Shown here piece after piece: positions 8,363 to 16,738 of a stretch of DNA of 26,497 nt (positions are counted from its first letter, which is position 1; each line of letters opens with the position of its first letter). The stretch is taken from contig CAZCFZ010000052.1 of NCBI GenBank assembly GCA_964498065.1, positions 1 through 26,497 on the forward strand, read 5' to 3'. The stretch comes from FEN-1297 sp964498065 (lineage in GTDB: Bacteria > Bacteroidota > Ignavibacteria > Ignavibacteriales > Ignavibacteriaceae). The notes under the pieces were generated by a model. That model worked only from the letters and a program-made list of their open reading frames with translations, ran no database searches and was not told the origin of the DNA. Position numbers and translations under genes: made by a program.

Positions 8363-9319
8363 CTATAAGCCGTTCTTCTTCAAGTACCACTCATATGTTA
8401 ACTTAATACCGTGCTCTAACGATGTCTTATGCTTCCATCCCATAGAATGAATTCTCGATACATCCATCAACTTGCGCGGTGTTCCGTCCGGTTTTGTTGA
8501 ATCGTATGTAATACTGCCGCTAAAACCTACAACTTTTGATATCATGCCTGCCAATTCTTCAATCGTTAAATCTTCCCCGGTGCCGATGTTTATTTGTGAA
8601 ATTCCGTTATCATATAAATCTTTGGCATCTACTTTTTCCATTAAAAACATAATAGCTTCTGCCAGGTCGTCGACAAACAAAAATTCTCTCTTCGGCTTTC
8701 CGGTTCCCCAAAGAGTTACGGTTTTTTCCTTATTCATCTTTGCTTCATGAAATTTTCTTATTAAGGCAGGCAATACATGAGAAGTTTGAAGATCAAAGTT
8801 ATCGTAAAAACCGAAAAGATTGGTAGGCATGGCGGAAATAAAATTATCTCCGTACTGCCTGTAATAATTTTCACAAAGCTTAATACCGGCAATCTTGGCG
8901 ACAGCGTAAGGCTCGTTTGTGAACTCCAGGTAATCAGAAAGAAGATATTCTTCCTTAAGCGGCTGATGAGCCAATTTAGGATATATACAAGAACTACCTA
9001 GAAAAATTAATTTTTCAACACCGTTTTCATGAGCAGAATGTATTATATTGGATTCAATCATTAAATTTTCATAAATAAATTCCGCACGGTATGTATTGTT
9101 TGCCAAAATACCGCCGACTTTTGCAGCCGCAATAATGACGATTTCCGGGTTTTCTTTATCAAAAAATTTTTCTACTTCATTTTGAAGTACAAGATTTAAT
9201 TCGGAAAAATCCCGGTAAAGCAAATTATTATAACTGTTTTTTTCCAGACATCTTTTTACAGCCGAACCAACCATTCCTTTATGCCCGGCTATATATATTT
9301 TTTTCGATTTATGATTCAT
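8363..9319 (-). CDS. fcl: GDP-L-fucose synthase (GDP-4-keto-6-deoxymannose 3,5-epimerase-4-reductase)
   Basis: This NADPH enzyme epimerises and reduces the Gmd product to GDP-L-fucose. The 318 residues match the family (about 320). The nucleotide motif AGHKGMVGSA lies at 11-20, the catalytic serine region LGSSCIYPK at 107-115, and the active-site Y138 and K142 in NEPYAVAKIAG. NLFGFYDNFD and the C-terminal region around SVxRIHSMGWKHK-like residues complete the family pattern. The chosen ATG gives an N-terminus slightly longer than usual. No strong Shine-Dalgarno is visible. It sits between the DegT aminotransferase gene (69 bp upstream) and gmd (142 bp downstream), all on the same strand, in line with one cluster for surface-sugar supply. 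Confidence 0.96.
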   Translation of the reverse strand: MNHKSKKIYIAGHKGMVGSAVKRCLEKNSYNNLLYRDFSELNLVLQNEVEKFFDKENPEIVIIAAAKVGGILANNTYRAEFIYENLMIESNIIHSAHENGVEKLIFLGSSCIYPKLAHQPLKEEYLLSDYLEFTNEPYAVAKIAGIKLCENYYRQYGDNFISAMPTNLFGFYDNFDLQTSHVLPALIRKFHEAKMNKEKTVTLWGTGKPKREFLFVDDLAEAIMFLMEKVDAKDLYDNGISQINIGTGEDLTIEELAGMISKVVGFSGSITYDSTKPDGTPRKLMDVSRIHSMGWKHKTSLEHGIKLTYEWYLKKNGL

Positions 9320-9388
9320 TCAAGATTTAAGTGAACATGGATAATAAAATATACTAATCGTATTATTTCTATTTATTTTTTCGATGAT

Positions 9389-10582
9389 CTATTTATCAAA
9401 AAATTCTTTTATTTTCTTAACGATATACTCCTGCTGTTCCTTACCTAATTCAGGATAAATCGGAAGCGCCAATGAACTATTTGCTGCTTCTTCGGCGAAC
9501 GGGAATTCGCCTAATTTATAACCCAATCCGGAGAAGCACTCCTGAAGATGAAAAGGAACCGGATAATAAATTTCATTGCCGATCAGGTTATCTGTTAAGA
9601 ATTGTTTTAATTCATCCCGCTTTGCGACACGAATTATATATTGATTGAAAATATGATAGTTAACCAATGGATTTTCGCCGTCTAACTTTTGACCTTTTTC
9701 GGGTTTATAGATTGCTTTAGGAAGCAGGACTGAATTTCTTCCGTCAAATGATATTCTTCCCGGCCCATCCGACAATCTGGCTTTTACAAACAATTTATTA
9801 TAAAGTTCCGCATTCTTTCTTCTTTTCTCAGACCATTTATTTAATCTTGGTAATTTCACATTAAGTACGGCAGCTTGAATAGCATCTAAACGAAAATTCC
9901 CGCCGATCATTTTATGATAATATTTTGATTCGGCACCGTGAACTCTTAACATTTTTAATTTTTTCCAAAGACTCTCATCGTTAGTTACAACCAAACCTCC
10001 GTCGCCAAAGCAGCCTAAATTTTTACTCGGGAAAAAAGAGAAACATCCGATGTCTCCAATGGTGCCGACGCTTCTCCTACCTTTATATTGAGTACCGATA
10101 GCTTGAGCTGCGTCCTCAATCACTTTAATACCTTTTTCATTTGCTATATTCGTTATCTCGTCCATTTCACAGCTCTGTCCGTATAGATGAACGGGGATTA
10201 TAGCTTTGGTTTTTTTAGTAATTTTTCTCCTAATTTCCTGTGGATCAATATTAAAGGTAATAGGGTCTATATCCGTAAAAACCGGAACCGCATTTAATCT
10301 TGCAACAACTCCGGCTGTTGCAAAAAACGAATATGTAGGTACAATTACTTCATCTCCCGGTTTAATATCAATGGCCATTAAAGCAATTAATAATGCATCG
10401 GTACCGGAGGAAACACCGGTTGCATATTTACAATTTAAATATTCGCAAAAAGCAGCTTCCATTTTTTCTACTTCGGGTCCGAGGATAAAATACTGCGATT
10501 GAGCTACTTTTAATATTGCTTCATCCAATTCTTTCTTCATTGATTTATATTGGGGCTTAAGATCTAACAAAGGAACTTTCAT
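9389..10582 (-). CDS. DegT/DnrJ/EryC1/StrS family PLP-dependent sugar aminotransferase
   Basis: The protein belongs to the fold-type I aminotransferases that transfer an amino group to keto groups of nucleotide sugars. The PLP lysine is K187 in FFPSKNLGCFGDGG, and the PLP-binding acid is D157 in VIEDAAQAIG. The cofactor loop SSGTDALLIAL (58-68) and the C-terminal EIYYPVPFHLQECF are also present. The ATG at 10582 is chosen because GGAG lies six bases before it; upstream in-frame TTG and ATG codons lack a spaced ribosome site. Compared with typical members of about 370 residues there is extra sequence near 260-300, rich in Gly, Lys and Pro, before YHIFNQYIIRV. The substrate is unknown. A dTDP-4-keto-6-deoxyhexose or UDP-keto sugar is plausible from the adjacent rfbA and rfbC. 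Confidence 0.92.
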   Translation of the reverse strand: MKVPLLDLKPQYKSMKKELDEAILKVAQSQYFILGPEVEKMEAAFCEYLNCKYATGVSSGTDALLIALMAIDIKPGDEVIVPTYSFFATAGVVARLNAVPVFTDIDPITFNIDPQEIRRKITKKTKAIIPVHLYGQSCEMDEITNIANEKGIKVIEDAAQAIGTQYKGRRSVGTIGDIGCFSFFPSKNLGCFGDGGLVVTNDESLWKKLKMLRVHGAESKYYHKMIGGNFRLDAIQAAVLNVKLPRLNKWSEKRRKNAELYNKLFVKARLSDGPGRISFDGRNSVLLPKAIYKPEKGQKLDGENPLVNYHIFNQYIIRVAKRDELKQFLTDNLIGNEIYYPVPFHLQECFSGLGYKLGEFPFAEEAANSSLALPIYPELGKEQQEYIVKKIKEFFDK

Positions 10583-10752
10583 ATACATCTCCAAATTTTA
10601 ATACTCAAAATTACAAAGAAAAGGATATAGATAAAAAGATAGAATTGTACCTGAATTACTAGAATGTTAAATTTTTCCTTTAATTCATTGAATTAAGAAG
10701 TGGAAATGAAAAAGCTTGATATTCGATATAAAATAAAATTGAATTTAACTTA

Positions 10753-11307
10753 TTAAAGGGGAAACACAAAATCTTTATTAATGTTTTTAAACAATTTCGT
10801 ATGCATATCTTTATCCGAAACTATAGGCTTATCAACTTTCCAATCGATATGCAAATCCGGGTCGTTGTATAAAATGGATCTTTCCTTTTCCTTGCTGTAA
10901 TAATCGGTACACTTGTAATGAAAGACTGCCTCGTCCGATAGCACGGAAAAGCCGTGTGCAAATCCTGGGGGCATCCAAAACTGCACATGATTATCTTCGG
11001 ATAATTCTATAGAAAAATATTTTCCGAAAGTAGGTGAATTGAATCTAATATCAACCGCTACATCCAACACTTTTCCTTTTATAACCTGGCACAATTTACC
11101 TTGAGCTTTATCGCCTATTTGATAATGCAAACCTCTGACGGTACCCTTTCTCGATTTAGATATATTATCCTGGACAAAATTAAAATTTATGCCCGCACCC
11201 TTGTATCTTTCTAAACTGAAGGATTCAAAAAAATATCCTCTTTCATCTCCGAAAACATCCGGAAATATGACCAGCAAATCTTTTATATCATTCTCTTCTA
11301 TTTTCAT
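10753..11307 (-). CDS. rfbC: dTDP-4-dehydrorhamnose 3,5-epimerase
   Basis: The enzyme is a cupin that epimerises C3 and C5 of dTDP-4-keto-6-deoxy-D-glucose on the way to dTDP-L-rhamnose. Family landmarks in the 184 residues are DERGYFFESF (21-30), FVQDNISKSRKGTVRGLHYQ (44-63) with catalytic H61, KVLDVAVDIR, FWMPPGFAHGF, and Y131 followed by CTDYYS. The terminal SDKD (164-167) holds the usual acid partner of the histidine. An AGGG about six bases before the ATG is a good ribosome site. The gene starts 16 bp after the rfbA stop, so the two are almost certainly co-transcribed. RmlB and RmlD, which act before and after it, are not in the window. Confidence 0.96.
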   Translation of the reverse strand: MKIEENDIKDLLVIFPDVFGDERGYFFESFSLERYKGAGINFNFVQDNISKSRKGTVRGLHYQIGDKAQGKLCQVIKGKVLDVAVDIRFNSPTFGKYFSIELSEDNHVQFWMPPGFAHGFSVLSDEAVFHYKCTDYYSKEKERSILYNDPDLHIDWKVDKPIVSDKDMHTKLFKNINKDFVFPL

Positions 11308-11323
11308 CTTTACCCTGTAGTAT

Positions 11324-12190
11324 TTACTCTTCCACCTTTACTTTTTCCAGATATTGTTTATACTGCGAATTAGGCATTGAGTTTATCAAATTTCCAAATT
11401 TATCCTTATCAATAAACTTCATTCTATAAGCTATTTCTTCAATACATGCAACTTTTAATCCCTGTCGTTGTTCAATTACACCGAAAAAATTTGCTGCCTG
11501 AAGCAGTGCGTCCGGTGTCCCGGTATCAAGCCAAGCAATCCCTCTACCTATTTTTTCAACCTTCAATTTGCCCAACTTTAAATATTCCAAGTTAACATCT
11601 GTTATTTCCAGTTCACCCCTAGCGGAAGGTTTAAGATTTTTAGAGATGTTGACAACTAGATTATTATAAATATAAATTCCAGGTACCGCATAATTGGATT
11701 TCGGAAATTTCGGTTTTTCCTCTATAGAAATTGCATTCCCTTTTTTATCAAACTCTACAATACCGTATCTCTGGGGATCGGTAACCTGGTAGCCGAAGAT
11801 GGTAGAACCATCATCATTTTTTTTAACTGCGTTATAAAAGAAACTCAAATTGCCGTAAAATATATTGTCACCCAAAACTAATGATACACTTTCGTCTTTG
11901 ATAAATTTCTCTCCGATTATAAAAGCTTCGGCAATCCCGTTAGGAGCTTTTTGTACCGCATATTGAATTGACAGACCTATCTCCGAACCGTCATTAAATA
12001 ATTGTTTATAAAGAGGGATTGTTTCTTCATTTGAAATGATCAATATTTCCTTAATCCCTCCCAGCATTAAAATCGAGAGAGGATAATAGATTAAAGGTTT
12101 ATCATATATTAATGCAAGCTGTTTACTGTAAACTTTGGTTATTGGATAAAGCCTTGAACCGGATCCGCCGGCAAGAATAATTCCTTTCAT
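11324..12190 (-). CDS. rfbA: Glucose-1-phosphate thymidylyltransferase
   Basis: The enzyme couples dTTP and glucose-1-phosphate to dTDP-glucose, entering the dTDP-deoxysugar pathway. The 288 residues match RmlA in length and signatures: GIILAGGSGSRLYPIT (3-18) with the conserved KQL at 23-25, KPLIYYPLSILMLGGI, VLGDNIFYG with the metal-binding D108, and GRGIAWLDTGTPDALLQA with the second metal aspartate. EEKP near 155 binds the sugar. It is followed after 16 bp by rfbC. About 250 bp of A+T-rich DNA separate its start from the HAD gene upstream, leaving room for a promoter. I cannot tell whether the final sugar is rhamnose or an amino sugar. Confidence 0.97.
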   Translation of the reverse strand: MKGIILAGGSGSRLYPITKVYSKQLALIYDKPLIYYPLSILMLGGIKEILIISNEETIPLYKQLFNDGSEIGLSIQYAVQKAPNGIAEAFIIGEKFIKDESVSLVLGDNIFYGNLSFFYNAVKKNDDGSTIFGYQVTDPQRYGIVEFDKKGNAISIEEKPKFPKSNYAVPGIYIYNNLVVNISKNLKPSARGELEITDVNLEYLKLGKLKVEKIGRGIAWLDTGTPDALLQAANFFGVIEQRQGLKVACIEEIAYRMKFIDKDKFGNLINSMPNSQYKQYLEKVKVEE

Positions 12191-12441
12191 ATATGCCTAT
12201 TCTTATTAAATAATGAAGATAAATATAACAAAATATTTAAACGGCAAAAAGAAATGTCAAATAAAATTAAGTAGATTTAAACCTGAAAATTACTTTAAAC
12301 CAATTGCAGGAGTATATTATTTGAAAATAGTTTTTTATTTTTTTCGAAAATAGTATGATAGTTTTACATAAGATTTTCCCCTTAAAGTTTATGGTTGTTA
12401 TTTGATACTTTTTTGATTTTTCCTCACTTGCATATTATAAA

Positions 12442-13308
12442 TCAATCCAAATTTCTGGCTTTTATCAACATATTTAAAAATTCTTCTATTCCCCCGCTGT
12501 TATTATCTTTATCTATTTTTATATCGGAAATATTCTTGAGTTCCGGTATACCGTTCTTTAAGGTTACCTTCAAAACCTTAGGAAGGAAAAGGCTTATATC
12601 ATTATACCAGTCGCCAATTACGGCAGTATTTGCCAATTTAATTTTTAAATACTTAGTAAGTTTAATTAAAGCTTTCCCTTTATCAGAACCTTTCTTACGA
12701 ATTTCAAGGTAATAGATGCCTCCATGAGACTGCGATCTAAAGAACGAACTATTTAATCCGAACGAATACGGCGGACTCATTCTTTCGAGCACATACTTTA
12801 TATTTTCTTTAACATCACTTGCAATTGAAATTTCCAGGGTGTTTTTCAAAAAATTCTCATAAGACGGAACCTCGGTATATTTTGCCCCGAACTTTTCCAT
12901 GATATTCGGAATCAATGAGTTTCTTTCAGTAAAGTATATCTCATCGGCGTGACATAATGCAATATTTAATAAAAACTTATCTGCATAATCCAACGCTTTT
13001 TTTACATGCTTAACCGGGATAAATGATTCAAAAAACACCTGACCTTCCGGATAATTTTTTATTAGGCATCCATCCAGGGAGATAATCGGGGCATTAAGTT
13101 TGAGTTCTTCTGCAAAATTCATTAAAGCAGAATGTAGCCTTCCTGAAGCAAAAGAAAACATTAATCCGGACTTTCTTAACTTTCTTATCATTTCTACCGC
13201 TTCTTCAGAAATCATTCCTTCATTATCAAGCAACGTTCCATCCAGGTCGGCAACTACTAATTTTATATCCTTCAATTTATCAATATCCTGCATTTGAATT
13301 CTTTTCAT
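12442..13308 (-). CDS. HAD-superfamily phosphatase, Cof/IIB subfamily
   Basis: The 288-residue protein is a HAD hydrolase that probably removes phosphate from a small phosphorylated metabolite such as a sugar phosphate. Motif I is VVADLDGTLLD, with nucleophile D21 and acid/base D23. Motif II is FSFASGRLH near 54-62. The motif III lysine lies in KGSDKGKAL, and motif IV is VIGDWYNDISLF. A type IIB cap lies between motifs II and III. The ATG AAA AGA ATT CAA ATG opening offers two starts, and the first is kept. It lies between the export/kinase genes and rfbA, on the same strand but with 250 bp and 449 bp gaps on either side. Its link to polysaccharide synthesis is therefore positional only. The substrate is unknown. 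Confidence 0.9.
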   Translation of the reverse strand: MKRIQMQDIDKLKDIKLVVADLDGTLLDNEGMISEEAVEMIRKLRKSGLMFSFASGRLHSALMNFAEELKLNAPIISLDGCLIKNYPEGQVFFESFIPVKHVKKALDYADKFLLNIALCHADEIYFTERNSLIPNIMEKFGAKYTEVPSYENFLKNTLEISIASDVKENIKYVLERMSPPYSFGLNSSFFRSQSHGGIYYLEIRKKGSDKGKALIKLTKYLKIKLANTAVIGDWYNDISLFLPKVLKVTLKNGIPELKNISDIKIDKDNNSGGIEEFLNMLIKARNLD

Positions 13309-13757
13309 TAAATAAAAATTTTTTTCTCAAATTTAGGCAATAAATTATTATATAACTAAAATTAGGAACTATATATAAATATTTAATAAAATTAATTTTA
13401 TGAATTAATTATTAAACCGGCTTATTTTGCTGTTTAATAAAATATTAAGGATTCATTCGAAATCCGTCTCAACAATTCAATATTGAAAGTTCAACTATCC
13501 TCACAATGGGTTTACTATATTAATAAATTGAAAAATAAAAATTTTAACTAGAATGGCAATTAATAAATAATTTAAGTTACCGATATCACCTTTACATTAA
13601 AATAATAATTAAAGGTAAATTAAATTTTACATGCTTAGTCTTTTATTTAATATTAATTCCCCTGAAGCTGAAATGATATATAAGGTAAAAACTATTTCCC
13701 GAATAAAATTTAGTATATCCGAAGATTTATTTAAACTAATTTTCCCTCTAATTTTTT
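13309..13757. other. 449-bp A+T-rich intergenic region
   Basis: This gap separates the BY-kinase gene from the HAD gene downstream of it (both minus strand). It is very A+T-rich. It holds one perfect 7-bp inverted repeat, ACCTTTA (13588-13594) and TAAAGGT (13610-13616), with a 15-nt loop. A plus-strand open frame of 51 codons (13631-13786) runs into the end of the kinase gene, but it lacks a ribosome site and looks like chance. The region probably holds the end of one transcript and the promoter of the next. I see no RNA gene or mobile element. Confidence 0.5.
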
Positions 13758-16022
13758 TTATTTTTTCTCAACCGGATTTTTCATAACTGATTTTTTGTCC
13801 TTACCGTTTGTAGGATTTGAATAATAATAATAATATTTATAATATGAACCGTAACCGCTCTTATAAGCAAAATTATTAAGCACTGTCCCTATAAATGAAG
13901 AACTGGTTTGCTTTATAAGTTCAACGGATTTCTCCATTAATTCGAACTCGGTCACTTCGGCAGAGACAACTAAAATAGTTGCATCAACCATAGATGACAG
14001 AATTTCCGAATCTGTTACTGCAATTATCGGTGCGGAATCAAGAACTATAACATCAAATTTCCGCTTTAATTCAGATAAAAATATTTTCATCTGTTCAGAA
14101 CCAAGCATTTCGGAAGGATTAGGGGGTATTGTTCCGGCAGTTATAAAGCTTAAATTTTCTATTCCGGTCGGACGGATTATTTCCTCCATAGTTGACTGCT
14201 GAAATAAATAATCTATTGCTCCCGGATAGCGGTTAGCCTTGAACACTGTGTGCACTCTTGGCTTTCTCAAATCAGCATCTAAAATAAGTGTTTTTTTGTT
14301 TGATTGTGCAAATGTTCCGGCTAGGTTTACACAAACCGTTGTTTTCCCTTCAGAAGGTGCAGAAGAAGTAACTAAAATAGTTTTTAATGCATCACTTCCT
14401 ATTTTAGAAAACTGAACTCTGGTTCTTAAAGCTCTGAATGCTTCACTTGGAATAGCATCAGGCTTTTCGGCAACAATAAATTCATATTCTTTATTACCAT
14501 TAGCACCTAATCCTTCAATATGAGGTATCCAGGAAAGCACGTTAACATTTCTGCTTTGAATATCCTCAGGGGTTTTAATAGTATCATCAAAATAATTTCT
14601 AATAAACACATATCCGAAAGCAAAGCCCGAACCTATTACAAAACCGATAAGTACAATTAACAGCCTGTTTGGTTTCGAGGGTCTTTTAGGAACTCTTCCT
14701 TTATCAATTATTACAACATTACCCGGCTGAGAAAGCTCATTAATTTGGGCTTCCTGATATTTTTGTTCAAGAAGAGAAAATAACTTTTCCGCCGCTTCAC
14801 GGTTCCTTTCTAAGCTGGCATATTCTATTGATGTTTTGGGGAGTTTATTAAATTGAGAATCATATTTATTTACAAGGTCGTTCAACTCTTTAAGCTGAAT
14901 ACTTAAAGATTTTTCCTTTACTTCGGATTCGAGAATTTTCTGGGTAAGATCTTTTATTTCATCCGGGTTGCTTGCAAACAAACCTTGTTTTATTACATTT
15001 ACTTTTTCGTTAAGCTTTTCCTTTAAAGCTTTAATCTGATCATCATAACTTTTTGCAATTGCAGAATTATCATACTGCGGACTCTTATTTGACAGAGCAA
15101 TATCTTTATTAACCTCAAGCTTGGCAATTCCGTCCTGTAAAGCTTGAAAATATGATTGAGAAGCTAGACTTTCGAGATATGCCGCCACTTTCGGATTTTG
15201 TTGACTTAATTCATCTTTTAATTGGCTCAGGACCTTTCTGGTTGACGCAAGGTCTATTTTTACATCATCTCTTTGAGCTTCAAAATTTGCAAGTTGAGTA
15301 ATTAAAGACTGCGACTGCGCATCCAAAGCAATTATGCCGTTTTTTGCCTGGAAACTACTTAGCTCATCTTCAGCTTTTGTAAGTTCCTTTTGCTTATCGT
15401 TTACTTGAGAACCTAAAAACTCTCTAACAGTTGTAAGCTGATTCCGGTTTTCCTGTAAATTGAATTTCCTGTATTCGGCCGCATACAAATTCACAATTAA
15501 TGCAGCTTCATAAGGTGAAGGAGAGTCTGCTGATATCTCAACTATATCTATTCCGCGCTTTTGTTCTATTTGGACAACACTGGTTAGTATTTTAGAAATC
15601 TCATCAGGAGATAATAACTCCGTTGCCGTTCCTTTTTTAAATTTACTGTGATCAATTATTAAATAAAATTCACCAGGTTTGTTGGATTCTTTATAAGACT
15701 TTATTAATGCTTTAGCTACATTATCACGTATAGTATAACTTTTCATTATTTCAATCTCGGTTGAAATAAATCTGTCATCAGCAAAACTCTGGAAATCCGG
15801 CATAATTGATGATTCTAAAAGGCTGCCCTGCGGTTTTGATATTTTTAATGAGGTTGTGGATTTATATATGTTTCTAGCGGTAACTGCATAAATAACAGCT
15901 ACTATTACCGTCACGCCTATAACTAAAGCAAACGGCAGCATATTATTTTTAACAAGATTTATATAATCTTTAAGAGAATTTGTTTCATCATTTCTTAAAT
16001 TATCGTTAGTATTTCCCATCAT
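13758..16022 (-). CDS. Wzz/BY-kinase: polysaccharide co-polymerase with cytoplasmic tyrosine autokinase (Wzc-like)
   Basis: This inner-membrane protein controls chain length and assembly of exported polysaccharide through cyclic tyrosine autophosphorylation. Numbered from the ATG at 16022 (754 aa), TM1 lies at about 29-50. It is followed by the periplasmic Wzz domain and long coiled coils (190-430), the GNVR-type segment SIEYASLERNREAAEKLFSLL, and TM2 at about 453-475. The kinase has Walker A APSEGKTT (555-562), Walker A' LILDADLRKP and Walker B FDVIVLDSAP. The C-terminus carries a dense tyrosine cluster at about 720-734 (YKSGYGSYYKYYYYY), the expected autophosphorylation tail. The frame extends further upstream into the SLBB gene. 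The ATG at 16022 (or the adjacent one at 16019) is preferred because TAAGGA, overlapping the SLBB stop, provides a ribosome site, which implies translational coupling. Confidence 0.94.
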   Translation of the reverse strand: MMGNTNDNLRNDETNSLKDYINLVKNNMLPFALVIGVTVIVAVIYAVTARNIYKSTTSLKISKPQGSLLESSIMPDFQSFADDRFISTEIEIMKSYTIRDNVAKALIKSYKESNKPGEFYLIIDHSKFKKGTATELLSPDEISKILTSVVQIEQKRGIDIVEISADSPSPYEAALIVNLYAAEYRKFNLQENRNQLTTVREFLGSQVNDKQKELTKAEDELSSFQAKNGIIALDAQSQSLITQLANFEAQRDDVKIDLASTRKVLSQLKDELSQQNPKVAAYLESLASQSYFQALQDGIAKLEVNKDIALSNKSPQYDNSAIAKSYDDQIKALKEKLNEKVNVIKQGLFASNPDEIKDLTQKILESEVKEKSLSIQLKELNDLVNKYDSQFNKLPKTSIEYASLERNREAAEKLFSLLEQKYQEAQINELSQPGNVVIIDKGRVPKRPSKPNRLLIVLIGFVIGSGFAFGYVFIRNYFDDTIKTPEDIQSRNVNVLSWIPHIEGLGANGNKEYEFIVAEKPDAIPSEAFRALRTRVQFSKIGSDALKTILVTSSAPSEGKTTVCVNLAGTFAQSNKKTLILDADLRKPRVHTVFKANRYPGAIDYLFQQSTMEEIIRPTGIENLSFITAGTIPPNPSEMLGSEQMKIFLSELKRKFDVIVLDSAPIIAVTDSEILSSMVDATILVVSAEVTEFELMEKSVELIKQTSSSFIGTVLNNFAYKSGYGSYYKYYYYYSNPTNGKDKKSVMKNPVEKK

Positions 16023-16029
16023 GCTTTCC

Positions 16030-16551
16030 TTACTTACGGACAACAAGAACTACAAGAGTTGCAATTGAAATTAAAGTTGATACAACAGAAAGGCCGATTG
16101 AAAGATAGTCCTTAAAATAAAGCCGGGGTTCTCCGGAAACCATAAGAACATCTCCGGCGTGAAGAAGCGGCGACTGCGGATTTTTTTTAACATTTAAATT
16201 AAACAAAATATCTTTATAATTTAGCGGGATAATTGTCTGAGTCGAATCGGCATTTGTTCTTATTATACGCATCTCCTGTAATCTGGCTTCATCGGTTGGA
16301 CCTCCGGCATAAGACAACAGGTCGTTTACAGTACTGTAAGAAGGGATGATATATTTCCCCGGGTATCTTACAAAACCCCATACAGCTACCTTTATGTTTA
16401 CGGTTGAAGGATTTGAATAATCATAAAAACCTCCCGCCGGTACCGTTCTCAGCTGATTTAAGCTGCTTCCAATTTGTACATCTGAATTCTGTGCAAGGAC
16501 AGGAATAGAGAGAATCAATACTAAAAAAATGCCGATAAAGAAATTTTTCAT
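16030..16551 (-). CDS. Small SLBB-domain polysaccharide export protein with C-terminal membrane anchor
   Basis: The 173-residue protein has a clean signal peptide (residues 1-20, cleavage after VLA) and an SLBB-type beta-grasp domain at about 52-97 (VAVWGFVRYPGKYIIPSYST, then DLLSYAGGPTDEA). A short soluble segment ends in HAGDVLMVSGEP, and a single C-terminal transmembrane helix covers about 149-171 before VVRK. Full-length Wza-type channels have an N-terminal Poly_export domain and usually several SLBB repeats; here that domain is missing. It probably sits in the periplasm, anchored in the inner membrane, and links the downstream Wzz/BY-kinase to an outer-membrane channel encoded elsewhere. 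Its stop codon overlaps the kinase gene's ribosome site. It is first in the minus-strand transcription order, with the promoter presumably in 16552-16738. Confidence 0.85.
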   Translation of the reverse strand: MKNFFIGIFLVLILSIPVLAQNSDVQIGSSLNQLRTVPAGGFYDYSNPSTVNIKVAVWGFVRYPGKYIIPSYSTVNDLLSYAGGPTDEARLQEMRIIRTNADSTQTIIPLNYKDILFNLNVKKNPQSPLLHAGDVLMVSGEPRLYFKDYLSIGLSVVSTLISIATLVVLVVRK

Positions 16552-16645
16552 AAAGTAATATTAAATTTGAAATAGATTATAGAAATTACAAAAAATACAA
16601 ATGAACTCAAATGACAAAAATGATTATATCTCGCTAATAAGACGT

Positions 16646-16657
16646 ACAAACGTTTGT
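16646..16657. promoter_or_regulatory. Perfect 12-bp palindrome, candidate operator
   Basis: ACAAACGTTTGT is a perfect palindrome in the divergent gap between the export operon (minus) and the methyltransferase gene (plus). It lies about 95 bp upstream of the export-gene start. Its position suits a dimeric regulator, but no regulator is encoded nearby and the assignment rests on symmetry alone. Confidence 0.3.
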
Positions 16658-16677
16658 GAATATTAATTAGGCTACAA

Positions 16678-16699
16678 ATATCAAAAAATATTTTGATAT
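16678..16699. promoter_or_regulatory. Inverted repeat upstream of the R-M operon, candidate operator
   Basis: Perfect 9-bp arms ATATCAAAA (16678-16686) and TTTTGATAT (16691-16699) flank AATA, about 40 bp before the methyltransferase ATG. A TATAAT lies at 16725-16730. R-M operons are often autoregulated through such symmetric sites. No controller (C) protein gene is present here, so binding by the methyltransferase or an outside repressor is speculative. The A+T richness raises the odds of a chance repeat. Confidence 0.35.
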
Positions 16700-16738
16700 A
16701 TTATACATGAGGTTAAAATAATTTTATAATCAACTAAA

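Noticed and set aside
2898..12172. Possible avoidance of GCCGGC because of the NgoMIV-type endonuclease
   Set aside because: GCCGGC does occur at least twice (2898-2903 and 12167-12172). The A+T-rich window is too short for a statement about avoidance.
13631..13786. Plus-strand 51-codon open frame in the large gap before the BY-kinase gene
   Set aside because: It has no ribosome site, overlaps the kinase 3' end on the other strand, and its Phe/Ile-rich peptide looks like translated A+T-rich spacer.
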